From Periplaneta americana (Eukaryota; Arthropoda; Insecta; Blattodea; Blattidae): a stretch of 64,000 bases of DNA. Each line of letters opens with the position of its first letter. The stretch's first letter is position 1. This document shows, piece after piece, positions 48,858-58,853 of this stretch. The notes beneath the pieces are model-generated. The model saw nothing but the letters and a program-made list of their open reading frames with translations, did no database searches and was not told where the DNA came from. The position numbers and the translations under genes are program-made. The stretch lies in contig NC_091125.1 of NCBI RefSeq assembly GCF_040183065.1, positions 122,517,121 through 122,581,120 on the forward strand, read 5' to 3'.

Positions 48858-50863
48858 TCTGACAGAATTATGGGCATGAGGCATTCTCTTCCATCCACCA
48901 GATAGCACATATAAATATAAAAATAAATACAAACAGCGATGTAAATAATACAAATTAAATTAAAGCCCTGTAGAGGTCAACAGGGTCAAAAGAATACTAC
49001 AGAGCTCTCGTCGAGCTAATACAAGAAAAAAAAAAAAGAAAGAAAACAGAGATAGCAATGATGATAGTGATAACTAGGCTTCGAAGCTACGGACCCGATG
49101 GAGCAGTTCAGTGGGGAAATCCGCATAACGGCATACTGAGTATAATATTAAGCGTGCAGTGGGTGGGGGTACTGTAGAATGAATGCCAACAAATACGCAA
49201 AGGAGAACGCTCTGGATTTGAAGGTTCTGACGAATAATTTCGTTTTCATACAAACCTATTTTCAAACTGTGTCTGAAACTATTACACGGTTAGAAAAGTC
49301 AGAGCAAGAGATGCCGGAAGCCCTCAAATTAATTGAGGAAATGACACAGGGAATTAAAGAGACACCAAGTACACCGGTTACTGAACGTGTAAAACAGAAG
49401 TGGAAATCAATTTTATGTAAAAATAATGGATATGGAACATTGTATAATATAAACAGCAAATTAGTGGACAAGAGTCACCCGAGAATAAAAGACTGTCTCT
49501 TAGATACTGCAATGATGTTAGGTTTCTTCGTTTTGCTCCTATCACGTCATGCGACGTAGAGCGTAGCTTGTCCCAGTACAAACTGTGTTTGGCAGATAAT
49601 CGAAAAAGATTTACGTTTGAGACACTGAAAATGTATCTTGTAGTACATTACAATTCGGTACTGTAACTGCACTTCCTAAAGACGACCAATAGGATAAATG
49701 AAGAAATTAAAATTGCTACATGTGTATTTCCACCATTAACACTGTGTATAATTAAACACAAATGCTTATAAAAGACAGGAGAATAAACGCTTTTCATATT
49801 CTTTTGACATTGTCATTGTGTAATGTATATTTACTTTCAGAATGTCCATATGTGTGTGGTTTCCCCATACTACCGTACTCTATTCTAAATGAAGAGTCCA
49901 CTGCAAGAATGATGGATGTCATTTGGAATACATTTTGCAGGAGAAGCAATTGAAAGTTTGAAATGCTTAGCGCTCAAAGCTTAACTGTGATTTTCCGATC
50001 ATTACTGGACAACGACTATCAGTGTTAATGCCATATAACGCTGTATGTACATTCTATATGTCTTAAGCTCTGCATTGACAGTCTTGGTTCATATTCGACA
50101 AGAAAGTGACAACCATAATTTTTGTAGTGGACTCTTCAAATAGCAACGTTGTTACCTCAACACATCTCTATCTTTCACTACCTGCAGCGAGTCAACAACT
50201 ACTGCGTGTTCAGTTCAAAGTGTGTCTTGGCTCGTTGTATGTCGTCATGTGGCTAGCCGATGAGCCTAGAGAATTCAATCTTCCTACACTTCCGCAGAGG
50301 CGTACTACCTTTGTGCCAGAGAAGTTGCCTAGCAAGTACGGCGTTCATTCTGAAGAGTACTTACCGATACATACGGTAACGCCTGTAGTGGCAGGAATGT
50401 GAACTGTTTGGAAACACGTACTGAGGTGAGTTTCTTCTTACTGTCGGAATATAGGGAAAGGGTTAAGACGACTACCTACGTATTTGTTGACATTAACTAC
50501 GACGGTCAACATGGACACGGAACATTTGATTTCTACTGTGGAATGTTGCCGTACGCAACCGATGATAACAAATACTCTGCGAACGACTTGCCCACGCAAA
50601 ACACAGTTCGAAAGAGGTTATGGTAGCACACAGACTTTACAGAAAGCCATCTGTTGCTACAACGTTCAATTTATACCATACACGTTTTCAAGTTCAGATT
50701 GAACGCCTTGATTAATAGGCAACTTCTCTGACGTAAAAGCTGAAACTCGCTTCAAATCGCTGACTCACAACAGTGACGTCATGACACATTTTGAAATGAA
50801 CACCCAGTATAGTACATGCACAGTAAATTTATTGCATCGGGTCCCAAGTCTTGAAGCCTGGTG

Positions 50864-50920
<57 letters not shown>

Positions 50921-53900
50921 ACACTACATACTAATTGTCAATTTTCCAACAACACAGTTACAATATTTATTACAATATTATTAATGATCTATAAGTTTAA
51001 ATGAAATATTTGACCACTCTATGCATACCACATAATTGTGTTTTTTTTTAATATGCATATGAATATAATGGCTGAACATTAAATTGGAAACCATTGACAA
51101 CACATTTCCTCTGATACCCGATCTATTAACATCAACGGACTATGTTTTCAATATTCAAACATAACGGAATTGCTAACAATCACTGACCAGTTGAGCAGTA
51201 GTTCCTAATATGACTACTTTATCTCCTGCTAAAATTCTAAATCGTGTCTACAAAACTATGACTTTATACTGCAATAATAATACCAATTTTACAAAACTAG
51301 GAAATTATATAAATAATGAGCATTCATAATATCTCTTTAAAATAGGCAGTCTGACGACACATATATCCAGTTTTTCCCCAATCATTCCCATAGGAACATA
51401 GTTAACACTCCGACCCCAATGCGGGAAACTGACGAACTTCCATGATGATTGATAATACAGCTACGTCATGAGATTTAAACTTCTCTCTTGGTTGTAGTAA
51501 ACCTTCAGAAGGTTGTTGATTCCTCTGAAAACCGTGAAACTACGCTTCCAGTCAAGCTTGTTAGAAACAATAGGAGTTATCCAAAATCTTACAGATTTTG
51601 GCGAGATTTTCTTGAAGAATCATTGTTGAAAACTGTGCGAGCGATCGTTGTGCAGGTGTAATTTTGAAACTGCATAATTGGGACCGTCATAATTGCAGTC
51701 CTAACGGTAATAATTCATCCATTCTGTCCACTTCTTGCTCACATTTTCATTCTATTTGGAACAATGGACAATAGGCCAGGCCTGCAGAACTCGTAAGTAG
51801 GGGAAATATGACGTCAGCCTCACTCCACTTCTATTGGGAATGATCAAATTCCGCGTAGAGTCAAGGTCCATCACTGGCGGCACTGTAATTTTCAAAAAGG
51901 ATTGTAATAAATTCATTGTATTTATAATGCATTGTCTCGTTTCAAGGTTTATAATTATGCTAGATTTCCTGTCGGTAGGTTATTTGAGATTTCTTTGCAC
52001 CTAGCCTGCTTTAGATTTTCGAAAATTTTCTTCCTGTCATCACCTACAGAAACATAGATTTATAGCATTTAAGTAATGAAACTTGAAAGTCATTATTAAT
52101 TTCAATTCAAAATGAACACGAGTGTCGTCATTAATTTAAGAGTATATAAATAAATAATCAATATTACAGTTCGTAATAATGAACTTACCCGAAAGTTTGT
52201 GCATTCCATAATTCTCAATATGGGCTTTATTGAAATGTGATTTAAAATTGAAATGACGAGTAAAAATAATTTGATGGGACACAGTAAACAAGCGATTCTT
52301 TCATCTTCAACAACAAAATAATCATATTCCCATTTCCTTTGGAAGTAGTATTTCTTTACGGGTTTAGATTTTGCCATGTACCAGTTCTCTTTAAACTGCA
52401 GTACGCGTATTGTGTATTTATTCATTTTTTATTTATTTATCTGGCTGGAGTGCGTTACAATGTTGAATTGACATCCGGTCATATAGCTATCACTCACTTA
52501 TCAACGTAAAATTTATTTATCGTCCTATACTAGTAAAACCAGTTAAGACCAGCAATACATTTTTATTGGGTTATTTTACGACGCTGTATCAACATCTAGG
52601 TTATTTAGCGTCTGAATGAAATGAAGGTGATAATGTCGTTGAAATGAGTCCGGGGTCCAGCACCGAAAGTTATCCAGCATTTTCTCGTATTGGGTTGAGG
52701 GAAAACTCCGGAGAAAACCTTAACCAGGTCTTGCCCCCCTAATAAAAGATGTAGGTCATCCCATATTATTTGCAGATGACACAAGTATAGTAATTACAGC
52801 CAATAACTCCAACACATTCCAATCTTCAACAGAGGAAATTCTCTTCAAAATATGTGACTGGTTCTCAGTCAATAAATTAGTATTAAATTGTAACAAAACT
52901 AACATAATTCAATTTAAATCCTTTCCAAATTCAACGTCGCAAATTTCTAGCACAATAATTAATAATAGATCCTATTAGAAACAACAACCAAATTTCTTGG
53001 CTTAAAAATTGATAATGTGTTAAATTGGAAAAACTATATTAAAGCAATTACCCCCAAACTAAATTCAGCTTGTTTTGCTATTAGATGTATGCAAAAGATA
53101 GTAAATATCAATACCTCAAAAACAATATATTTTGCATACTTCCACTCGGTAATGAGTTTTGGAATAATATTCTTGGGAAATTCCACAGATAGTAACAGTA
53201 CATTTCTAATACAAAAGAGAGTAATTAGAATAATAGTAGGTGCCAAATCTAGGGAATCGTGTAGGACTATTTAAAAAAAACTACAAATAATGCCCATGGC
53301 TTGTCAATATATCTTTTTATTAATAATCTTCCTCGTATGTAATCGTGAAAACTTTGTAACTGATTCAACAGTTTATAGCATAAATACACGTCAAAAAATG
53401 ACTTTCATACTCCATCGGCAAGTCTATCGTGCTATCAAAAAGGAGTGCGTTATATGGCAGTAAAAAATTTTAATAGCCTCCCTATCGATATAAAAAATGA
53501 AACTCAAAACATAAGATTATTTAGGACCAAATTAAAGAAGTACCTCATTTCTCACGCCTTCTATTCTGTAGGTGAATTCATGACATTCAATAACACTTCA
53601 TGAAATTGATACTAAAACTTTGTGTTGTACTAGTAGACTATATTGTAAATCTCGTCTGTATATATTTCATCTAGACTGCGACTATAAATTAAAATTTTAT
53701 AATAGTATTAAGTTTTTTGACTTGTTCCATATTCTAGCTGTAAGCATGTATGAATACCATGGAATGTTAATAAATACAATACAATACAAATACATAGGTA
53801 GACTTTCTTACATTATATGCACACATAGGATACATTTTTAAATTTATTTTACATGTATTTTAACTGCTTTATTTCCCTCATTCATTTTCCTCTTACTTTC

Positions 53901-56900
53901 TAAAGGTATGTTTCTAAGGATTTTATTATCTATTCAATTGTAATTCTTGATAGCGTATTGTATACCTGCCGCCGCGAGAATGAATGTTGATGCAGCCGAG
54001 CGTAACTAGAACGCCATGACCGCACTGGTAGAAAAGGTGGGTGGGATAGGAGGGATGGTAAGACAGTCGCTCTGAGGGGCTACAGTTCTGCAGGTCTGGG
54101 CAACACTCTTCATCTGATAATCAAATAATTTTAGTTCTCTCTCTATTTCGTATTAATAATCTGATATTGACAATTTGAAAAGTTAGAATATGAGTGACAA
54201 CATACGATGAAATTGTGTCATAGATAGATCCACCGCTCACGTACAGTACTAAAGTCCAACCCACCAAACTTCCTGTAGCCGGTGAAGAACCCACTGTTGG
54301 AGCGGCAAGCGTAGCAATAGGGTGGGGATCAAAATGTGTAAGTACATCAAATATGCCTACCATAAGTAAGTGCACAGAAAGTACAGGGACATCATTTTAT
54401 TTTTACTAACATTTTTAATATTAACCTGCTTATATCTGTGGATTAAAGGTCTAGAACCGGAAACACCGCTTGCTCCCCCTTCCAAGACTGGAGTTCGATG
54501 GTACTGGCGTAAAATACAAATCACTTTACTAGGTATAGGAGGGAAGAAAAATAGTTTATCCATTTATGTAAAGTAGGAAATATCGCAATTTTGAGTTTGA
54601 TAATTTTCACTAGGTTTTTGTTTAATCAAAATACAGTACTGTATTAACGCTTAGTATTTTTACTCACGAATTGAGCTACATTCATTCGTACGTATTAATT
54701 ATGCAGTGTATATTGTACTATTGCAGCACATTAGCGTACAATATAGAGAATGAAGTTAAATTGAAAAATAATCATAACATGGATATTTAAATACATTTTT
54801 TAAGATGGTGGCCGTTCATTTCGAGACAGGCTTCAGTTCTTTTGTGCATATTATCGCACTATAGACTATTGTACCTAATTCCAATTACCAGTTTCGTCCT
54901 TCGTACAAGTAACTCATGTACAAATAATTCTATACCTATTCTATAAAAGCGTACCTTACGTACTGTAAATTTAATCTTCACTTCTGCCCGATCCGAAAAG
55001 ATAAACTTACTCAGAAATGGTATCTACTGTCCGTTCAAGTGGTTTTGTCGCAGAGTCGTAGAAAGGAGGGAATTCACGTGACAGTTAATTACTTAACGAG
55101 GCCCTTTTATTTAAGTTATTTTAAACAGTTGTATAATATTACGTAGACGTCCAATTCCTAACAGAAATTAATGTTTTCAGAAAAGAGCTAAGACAGCCCA
55201 GATATTAGACTTTACAGAGGGACGAACAGAAGCAGGTGGGGGAACCGGGATGCGACGTAGGCAAACGGACGACAGTACCTGTGCGAAAATATGATTCAAT
55301 ATTGAAAGCTCTTTCGTCATTGGAAAACGCGAACATATTTCTGGAACGTACTATACTTACCAACTCAGTACTGCATACGCGGCCTCGGTTCTGTGTGGAG
55401 ATCGGTTGGAAGTTTACTAGTAGAAGGGGTTGGAATGAAGTACATTAAAAAACTCAGGTACAATAAAAATTGAAGTAAAAATAAAATGATATCCCTGTAC
55501 TAGCTTCTGAATCTTCAGACTGTGATTTAAAGAAAGAGACAAGTGCTGCCTATATCCGTTTGAGCTGCTGTTTGTTAAAATAATGAATTTATTTTAAAGC
55601 AAGATGAAATGTCTGATAGTTTTGATTACAGTACACAAATTGAATTAATTTACCTAAATGAATCTTATGCTGGATAATTTGAATTTTTCACCACATTTTC
55701 ACTCTTTGTATTCACTTTAGCCTTCAATGTGTGCAATATTAATCTCCAAGCGGCATATATAAAAAACTGTCTGAATTATAGAGAATTCCGAATTAGTGAA
55801 GTCAGAAGTAGCATGATTTCACAATACTTATTTTATATTGCTCTGTATACAATACATAATCATACATCTCACCATATAAACTCATTTCTTTCAACACAGT
55901 ACGGATGTGAATCCATTCGTCATCTCCACGAAGTATCTCTGGAGATATACTCTTATGAACAATGTCTGGATAGTATGCAACAACAACCGACTACTGACAT
56001 GATCTGTTCAGGCATTCCAGGGGAAGGAGCAGAAGTCTGCAGTGTAAGTAATAGCTTTCAATAGTGGCGACTGTCACTATCTTTTATCCTTCAAAAATAA
56101 TCTTAAATATGGGGGAAAAGTATATGGTCTGATCAATAACGATTTATTGCAGAAAATTATATATTATTGATTGTGGTATTTGTGAGACATCTGAAAAGGG
56201 ATATGGCAATATCTCTGTTGTACTGGTTATGTCACCTGACAGGTTTTAGAAATACAATTCAAATGTGAAGTAAAAATATGTTTTATTAAACACATTTAAT
56301 GTAAATTCTCTAGAGACTAATCTGATAACATCATTTTTTAACATGATACCTCTGAGTTTGGTTCCCAATACCGGTAATTTTGCTCATTCAGAAGATAAAA
56401 CCATCTTGTACTAGGCAGAATCTTTGATGCAGTATGTTGCCGGCCTTACTCTGCTTTTGTGGATGTCAAAATACAGTGCGGAAGGATCCGCAAGGACACT
56501 AAATATTCTGAACGTCCATGTTAGGTCGTATACCAGGTACTGTAGGAAACTGTGTTTAATAATTTTTTTAAGGATAAGCATAGACGGTACATGTAATAAA
56601 TTTTAATTGTCATTTATAATAATGTGTTTAATAGTCAAAAAAGTCAACTCAACATGATTTAGCTCTTCGCCTACATGACATTGAATATTGGCATCAGTAT
56701 TTTGAAGTTTCACCCTATAACTTTCAAATGACACAAAGCTTAAGCAGAAAGACAAAGTAAGCCGGCTTTAGCATTGTAACGAATTCCTGAACTTAATAAA
56801 CGACGACACCAATATAATGAACATGTTGATGCCAGATGAAGCACACTTCCATTTATATGGATGTGAATTTCTTCGTCACTCAACACATCACTGCTGGTTG

Positions 56901-58409
56901 AAGTTGTTGTTTCTTCTAGAGTTCTACATAATCACACCAGACGCACCGCGTTCATAGGTACATTTAGTCCTGATTAATGTCAGCATTTCAAGATGGGAAT
57001 ACATACGTGTAACATTCTTTGCCACATCTTTATAATCTGAATCGAATACCGGTAGCTAAAATCGTCGACAGAAGTGGGAGCTTCATTTTATTTCTCTGCT
57101 TATTTTTCACTACATTTATCGCACTAAAGGCACGCTCTACGTCTGCGTTGGAATGAGGAAGTACTAATATGCGCATATAACAAATTCTGCTAGCTCCTGA
57201 AAGGGATTTTCTCCGAACTATGTTGAGGACACAATGTCCTGTCCAGGACATGGTGAAAGTTTCCCCCCTTCCAACATAAATTCTAAAGACAGCCTCGTAC
57301 TGACAAAAGAACAGTAGCGGTCAAAGTGTTCACTTAAACTAAGCTGCTGTCACGCATATTACATTACTTCCGTTGTCTGAAGTGAAGCCTTCAATGGAAT
57401 GAGGGATGAACTTTAGAGTCTGTTTCAAACTATAAAACTCAAACTTCATTGCTATTCACTTATTCAGTTGGTAATTGCTACTGACCTATTTGGTTTGAAA
57501 ATGATTTAACAGACCTATCGGTAAAGAAGAAAGTAAAATGCATTCCAAGTGATCTAAAAGTTCTTTAAAGTATTAAAAATGATCAAAAAATGTCGAAAAA
57601 AAATATAAAAATGACCTATTAGTTCAAAAACGTTAAGAACGTCTTTTTTACGTTGATATAAACATAGAAAGGATTTCTATATTAATAGGCATCGTCCTAA
57701 TGTGAAAAATAAGAAAATGACTTTTCATCAACATCCGCCCTCTGTTTATAACCATACTTCCAAGTTAAAGGACTAAATAATCAGCATCGTACTACCAGCA
57801 TAAGAGTAGGAGGAGCCATTATGTACTTTAAAATCAATGTTTAATAGATCACTAAGATATTATATTAAAAATACAACAAGGTCTAAAATTGTTCCCTAAA
57901 GTACACCTGTATTAATATATAAATGTATTAATTTTTGTTATCTAATAACTTGTGTTTAAGTATGATCGGAATAATATATAACTTTATGAGGAATATCACT
58001 CACTCCCATATCATACAATTTGTTCAGCAGTAATAGATGGCTGACCTTGTCGAAAGCTTTCCTAAAGTCTAAGAAAATTGCTAAACATCTATTACCGACA
58101 ACCAATTCGTGCATAATTATACCTGTGACTTCAATAATTATTGCATCATCTGTAGGTAACAGAGTAGATAAATTAGAAAATAATAATCAGATAATACTTT
58201 TATATTGCGTTTAGACTAATACTTCAAATTAATTAAATAATTTCTATAATGGAATTTATTTTCAGGGTGATTCCGGCGGTGCTCTTCTTGTTAACGGTAC
58301 CCAGGTTGGAATAACTTCATGGTTAGTAGTGCCCTGCGCATTTAACCCTGCAGTGTGGACCAGAGTCTCCCACTATCGTGACTGGATTAGAAATAAGTCT
58401 GGGGTATAA
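36084..58409 (+). CDS. Secreted S1-family serine protease, gene B, seven exons
   Basis: Exons: 36084-36132, 40675-40772, 43156-43244, 47660-47801, 54224-54337, 55900-56043, 58266-58409, all with GT-AG introns and the same lengths and phases as gene A. The product is 259 residues. Signal peptide MKFLLAVFSTLLLSCLG; triad His75, Asp121 (NDIAIL) and Ser215 (GDSGGA). Cysteines 60-76, 186-200 and 211-236 are kept, with extra Cys164 and Cys167. The mature N-terminus aligned to IVGG reads VKHA (35-38) and is preceded by Trp34 rather than a basic residue. Position 189-equivalent is Glu209, 216-equivalent is Leu232 instead of Gly, and Pro after the GDSGG motif is Ala218. The triad is complete, so it may be active, but the pocket would differ from trypsin and from gene A. 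An inactive or regulatory homolog is possible. Tandem duplicate of gene A, same strand. Confidence 0.92.
36600..37275 (+). mobile_element. CR1/Jockey-like LINE 3' end in intron 1 of gene B
   Basis: The frame at 36690-36963 contains RFEYLTFTTLRNQ, SIPRHRTSFYSSSFTVSVCR and LWNSLPRLVRDCGT, the C-terminal motif shared with 22135 and 45500. The tail reads CTTAACTCTACCAGAATAG followed by AAAT units. The third-copy relic lacks it at the aligned position. Confidence 0.75.
37276..37738. other. Intron 1 of gene B, nothing recognised
   Basis: Only the start (to about 37340) matches the third-copy relic. Confidence 0.3.
37741..37920. mobile_element. 180-bp foldback MITE, TA target site
   Basis: Both halves are near-perfect reverse complements: GGGGAGAGTCGGGTAGTATC at the left end and its inverse at the right, with pairing continuing for about 80 bp and a small loop at 37815-37840. 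TA flanks at 37739-37740 and 37921-37922. No coding capacity; fits a Tc1/mariner-driven MITE. Confidence 0.9.
38932..39200 (+). mobile_element. Full-length tRNA-derived SINE with 12-bp target duplication
   Basis: AACACAGCACAG at 38920-38931 and 39201-39212 flanks it exactly. The head has an A-box-like TGGAGTAACGGTCAGCGCG and a perfect B box GGTTCGAATCCC. The body has CCCCGGACTCATTTCACC, and the tail AATAACCCAATAAAATA plus poly(A). The perfect duplication points to a fairly recent insertion. Intron 1 of gene B. Confidence 0.92.
39213..40674. other. End of intron 1 of gene B
   Basis: Contains a (GAT)n array at 40464-40510. Nothing else recognised. Confidence 0.35.
41383..41631. mobile_element. 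Short hAT-type MITE
   Basis: Ends CAGAGGCGTCG and the inverse of TAAGGGCGTCG; 8-bp flanks CGTCTAAC (41375-41382) and CGTCTAAT (41632-41639) agree at 7 of 8. Subterminal GGAGG-CAGC and its inverse are also seen. 249 bp, no frame. Intron 2 of gene B. An ATT array follows at 41992-42042. Confidence 0.65.
42341..43066 (+). repeat. 0.7-kb compound AGT/AGC trinucleotide array before exon 3 of gene B
   Basis: An almost continuous three-base periodicity of AGT, AGC, AAT and GGT variants, ending about 90 nt before exon 3. Higher-order blocks such as AATATCATTAGTAGTAGCAG recur. Poly-Ser, poly-Val and poly-Leu frames result from the repeat and are not genes. Confidence 0.95.
43245..44328 (+). other. 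First part of intron 3 of gene B
   Basis: No element recognised except an AAT array at 44263-44330. Confidence 0.3.
44331..44796 (-). mobile_element. 5'-truncated copy of the main LINE
   Basis: The minus-strand frame is open from about 44796 to 44354 (YACETCTLTLREEYRLRVFE…[12 protein letters not shown]) with plus-strand TTAC tail units at 44331-44345. It is sandwiched between AAT arrays and abuts the tail of another LINE. Confidence 0.85.
44798..45910 (-). mobile_element. CR1/Jockey-type LINE 3' portion (22135 family)
   Basis: Minus-strand frames: NACVHLICNVRYYDHISPSF near 45830-45895, then SRYHNINTRSQRDNTLEIPL and SSFTVATSRHWNSLPPEVKG at 45500-45720. The 3' end carries AAGGCCTTATGGCCTTAACT… and an AAT/ATT tail (44798-44872); another AAT/ATT array sits inside at 45140-45290. 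Intron 3 of gene B. Confidence 0.8.
45911..46910. other. Intron 3 of gene B, unassigned
   Basis: No supported feature. Confidence 0.25.
46917..47441. repeat. Segment bounded by inverted TATGCTCGACCAT
   Basis: TATGCTCGACCAT (46917-46929) and its exact inverse (47429-47441) bracket about 500 bp without frames. Outside both ends 'aggcaag' occurs in inverse orientation too (46893, 47456), so the true inverted repeat may be longer. Probably a MITE of unknown family. Confidence 0.45.
47457..47561. repeat. Foldback of about 50-bp arms
   Basis: TTGCCTATAA…TAATTAAGACGCTCGTATG (47458 on) pairs with CATACTCGCGTCTTAATTA…TATAGGCTCG (ending about 47560), with an inner stem of ATGAAACTCG against CGCTCGTTTCAT. 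It lies 98 bp upstream of exon 4 of gene B. Confidence 0.7.
48140..48680 (+). repeat. SINE-like fragments and a local direct duplication
   Basis: The stretch TCCCAACCCAGAA-TTTTC…GAGAGATGGC-GTGCATCTGA occurs at about 48156-48240 and 48536-48620. Separately, CTCATTTTACA-AGACGGACCG…ATTATATCAACA is duplicated at 48477-48527 and 48629-48679. Together they make a local tandem duplication of about 152 bp. An ATT array follows (48680-48724). Confidence 0.75.
48780..48970 (-). mobile_element. LINE 3'-end remnant with (TTTA)n tail
   Basis: A pure TTTA array (48780-48857) adjoins 'atctgacagaattatgggcatgaggcattctcttcca', a diverged relative of the GGCCTTATGGCCTTAACTCTGCC 3' ends of the CR1-like LINEs. 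Confidence 0.5.
49179..49670 (+). mobile_element. hAT-like transposase C-terminal fragment
   Basis: The frame at 49179-49520 (KYAKENALDLKVLTNNFVFI…VKQKWKSILCKNNGYG) shifts once into FAPITSCDVERSLSQYK, LCLADNRKRFTFETLKMYLV, then stop. The CDVERSFS-like motif is the hAT dimerisation region, close to the CGGBP1-like insect family. The Met at 49179 is internal. Intron 4 of gene B. Confidence 0.65.
50202..50807. mobile_element. Non-autonomous TIR element, TA target site (copy 2)
   Basis: Partner of 14997-15590. TA flanks at 50200-50201 and 50808-50809. It carries a 12-bp stretch missing from copy 1. Like copy 1 it lies in intron 4, here of gene B. An AAT array follows at 50862-50915. Confidence 0.8.
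50930..52558. other. Intron 4 of gene B, unassigned
   Basis: No supported gene or repeat partner. Confidence 0.25.
52561..52738 (-). mobile_element. 5'-truncated SINE (38932 family)
   Basis: Reverse orientation; body and tail match (TTGGGTTATTTTACGACGCTG…GAAATGAGTCCGGGGTCCAG), but the tRNA-like head is lost at 'cttgcccccc', where a LINE fragment begins. Confidence 0.85.
52741..53790 (+). mobile_element. Jockey/CR1-like LINE 3' fragment with RT catalytic motif
   Basis: Starts within the RT palm: ILFADDTSIVITANNSNTF (FADD at 52769-52780), then ETTTKFLGLKIDNVLNWKNY, SACFAIRCMQKIVN and FLIQKRVIRIIVGAKSRESC, ending in a decayed C-terminus and an AATACA tail near 53790. Several breaks. Intron 4 of gene B. 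Confidence 0.8.
53791..54223. other. End of intron 4 of gene B
   Basis: Nothing recognised; the splice acceptor before exon 5 is TCATAG. Confidence 0.3.
54338..55899. other. Intron 5 of gene B, unassigned
   Basis: No frame or repeat could be supported. This intron lacks the satellite found in intron 5 of gene A. Confidence 0.3.
57020..57255 (-). mobile_element. hAT dimerisation-domain fragment
   Basis: The minus-strand frame reads ILVLPHSNADVERAFSAINV then VKNKQRNKMKLPLLSTIL; the PHSNADVER-FS…KNKLRN pattern is the C-terminal hAT dimerisation region. Only about 70 codons remain, in intron 6 of gene B. It could equally derive from a domesticated hAT-like host gene. Confidence 0.7.
57256..57829. 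other. Intron 6 of gene B, unassigned
   Basis: AT-rich; nothing recognised. Confidence 0.25.
57830..58165 (-). mobile_element. Reverse transcriptase fragment of a Jockey/CR1-like LINE
   Basis: On the minus strand 58000-58130 reads CLAIFLDFRKAFDKVSHLLL and LNKLYDMGVSDIPHKV, with TGVL-GTILDLVVFLI further on: the LDF-KAFDKV and GVPQGTILGPLLFLI blocks of LINE RT. Broken by stops. It ends about 100 bp before exon 7 of gene B. Confidence 0.75.
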
Positions 58410-58434
58410 TGTAAAACAAAAAATATTGTCATCC

Positions 58435-58440
58435 AATAAA
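58435..58440 (+). terminator. Polyadenylation signal of gene B (AATAAA)
   Basis: AATAAA 26 nt after the stop codon, giving a very short predicted 3' UTR. Another AATAAA lies further downstream, near 58645. Confidence 0.55.
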
Positions 58441-58853
58441 ATATATACTCTCCAAAACTGAGATAACTCACTCTGCCTGTGATTCATCTGTGGTTTTTAT
58501 GAAAATTTTGGCAAATCATCGGAATATGCCAAAAAATAGAAATGTGCCATGGACATAAATACTCTCAATTATATATTTATTTTGTTTCTAACAAATGTGT
58601 AAATGTTTCTAAAATATTGTGTTATAAGATATAGTGTAATATTAAAATAAATTTTGTGGAAACTTGCTACAGACCTTTACCTTAATTGGCATAACACTCC
58701 TCTCATCTGACTTCTCTTAATACAGATGGCAAAGAGAACAAAAGACTTATACCAAAACAAACACCACAAGAGTATAGATATAGTTTACCATAGATAGACC
58801 TCGACTTACGACTTGATTACGTTCCGTAAGCCGAATTCAATGAAGTTTGAATA

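Noticed and set aside
50106-50702. Frames with SKYGVHSEEYLPI and YVFVDINYDGQHGHG as a host gene
   Set aside because: They lie wholly inside the TIR element found twice in the window, and the frames are broken in the other copy.
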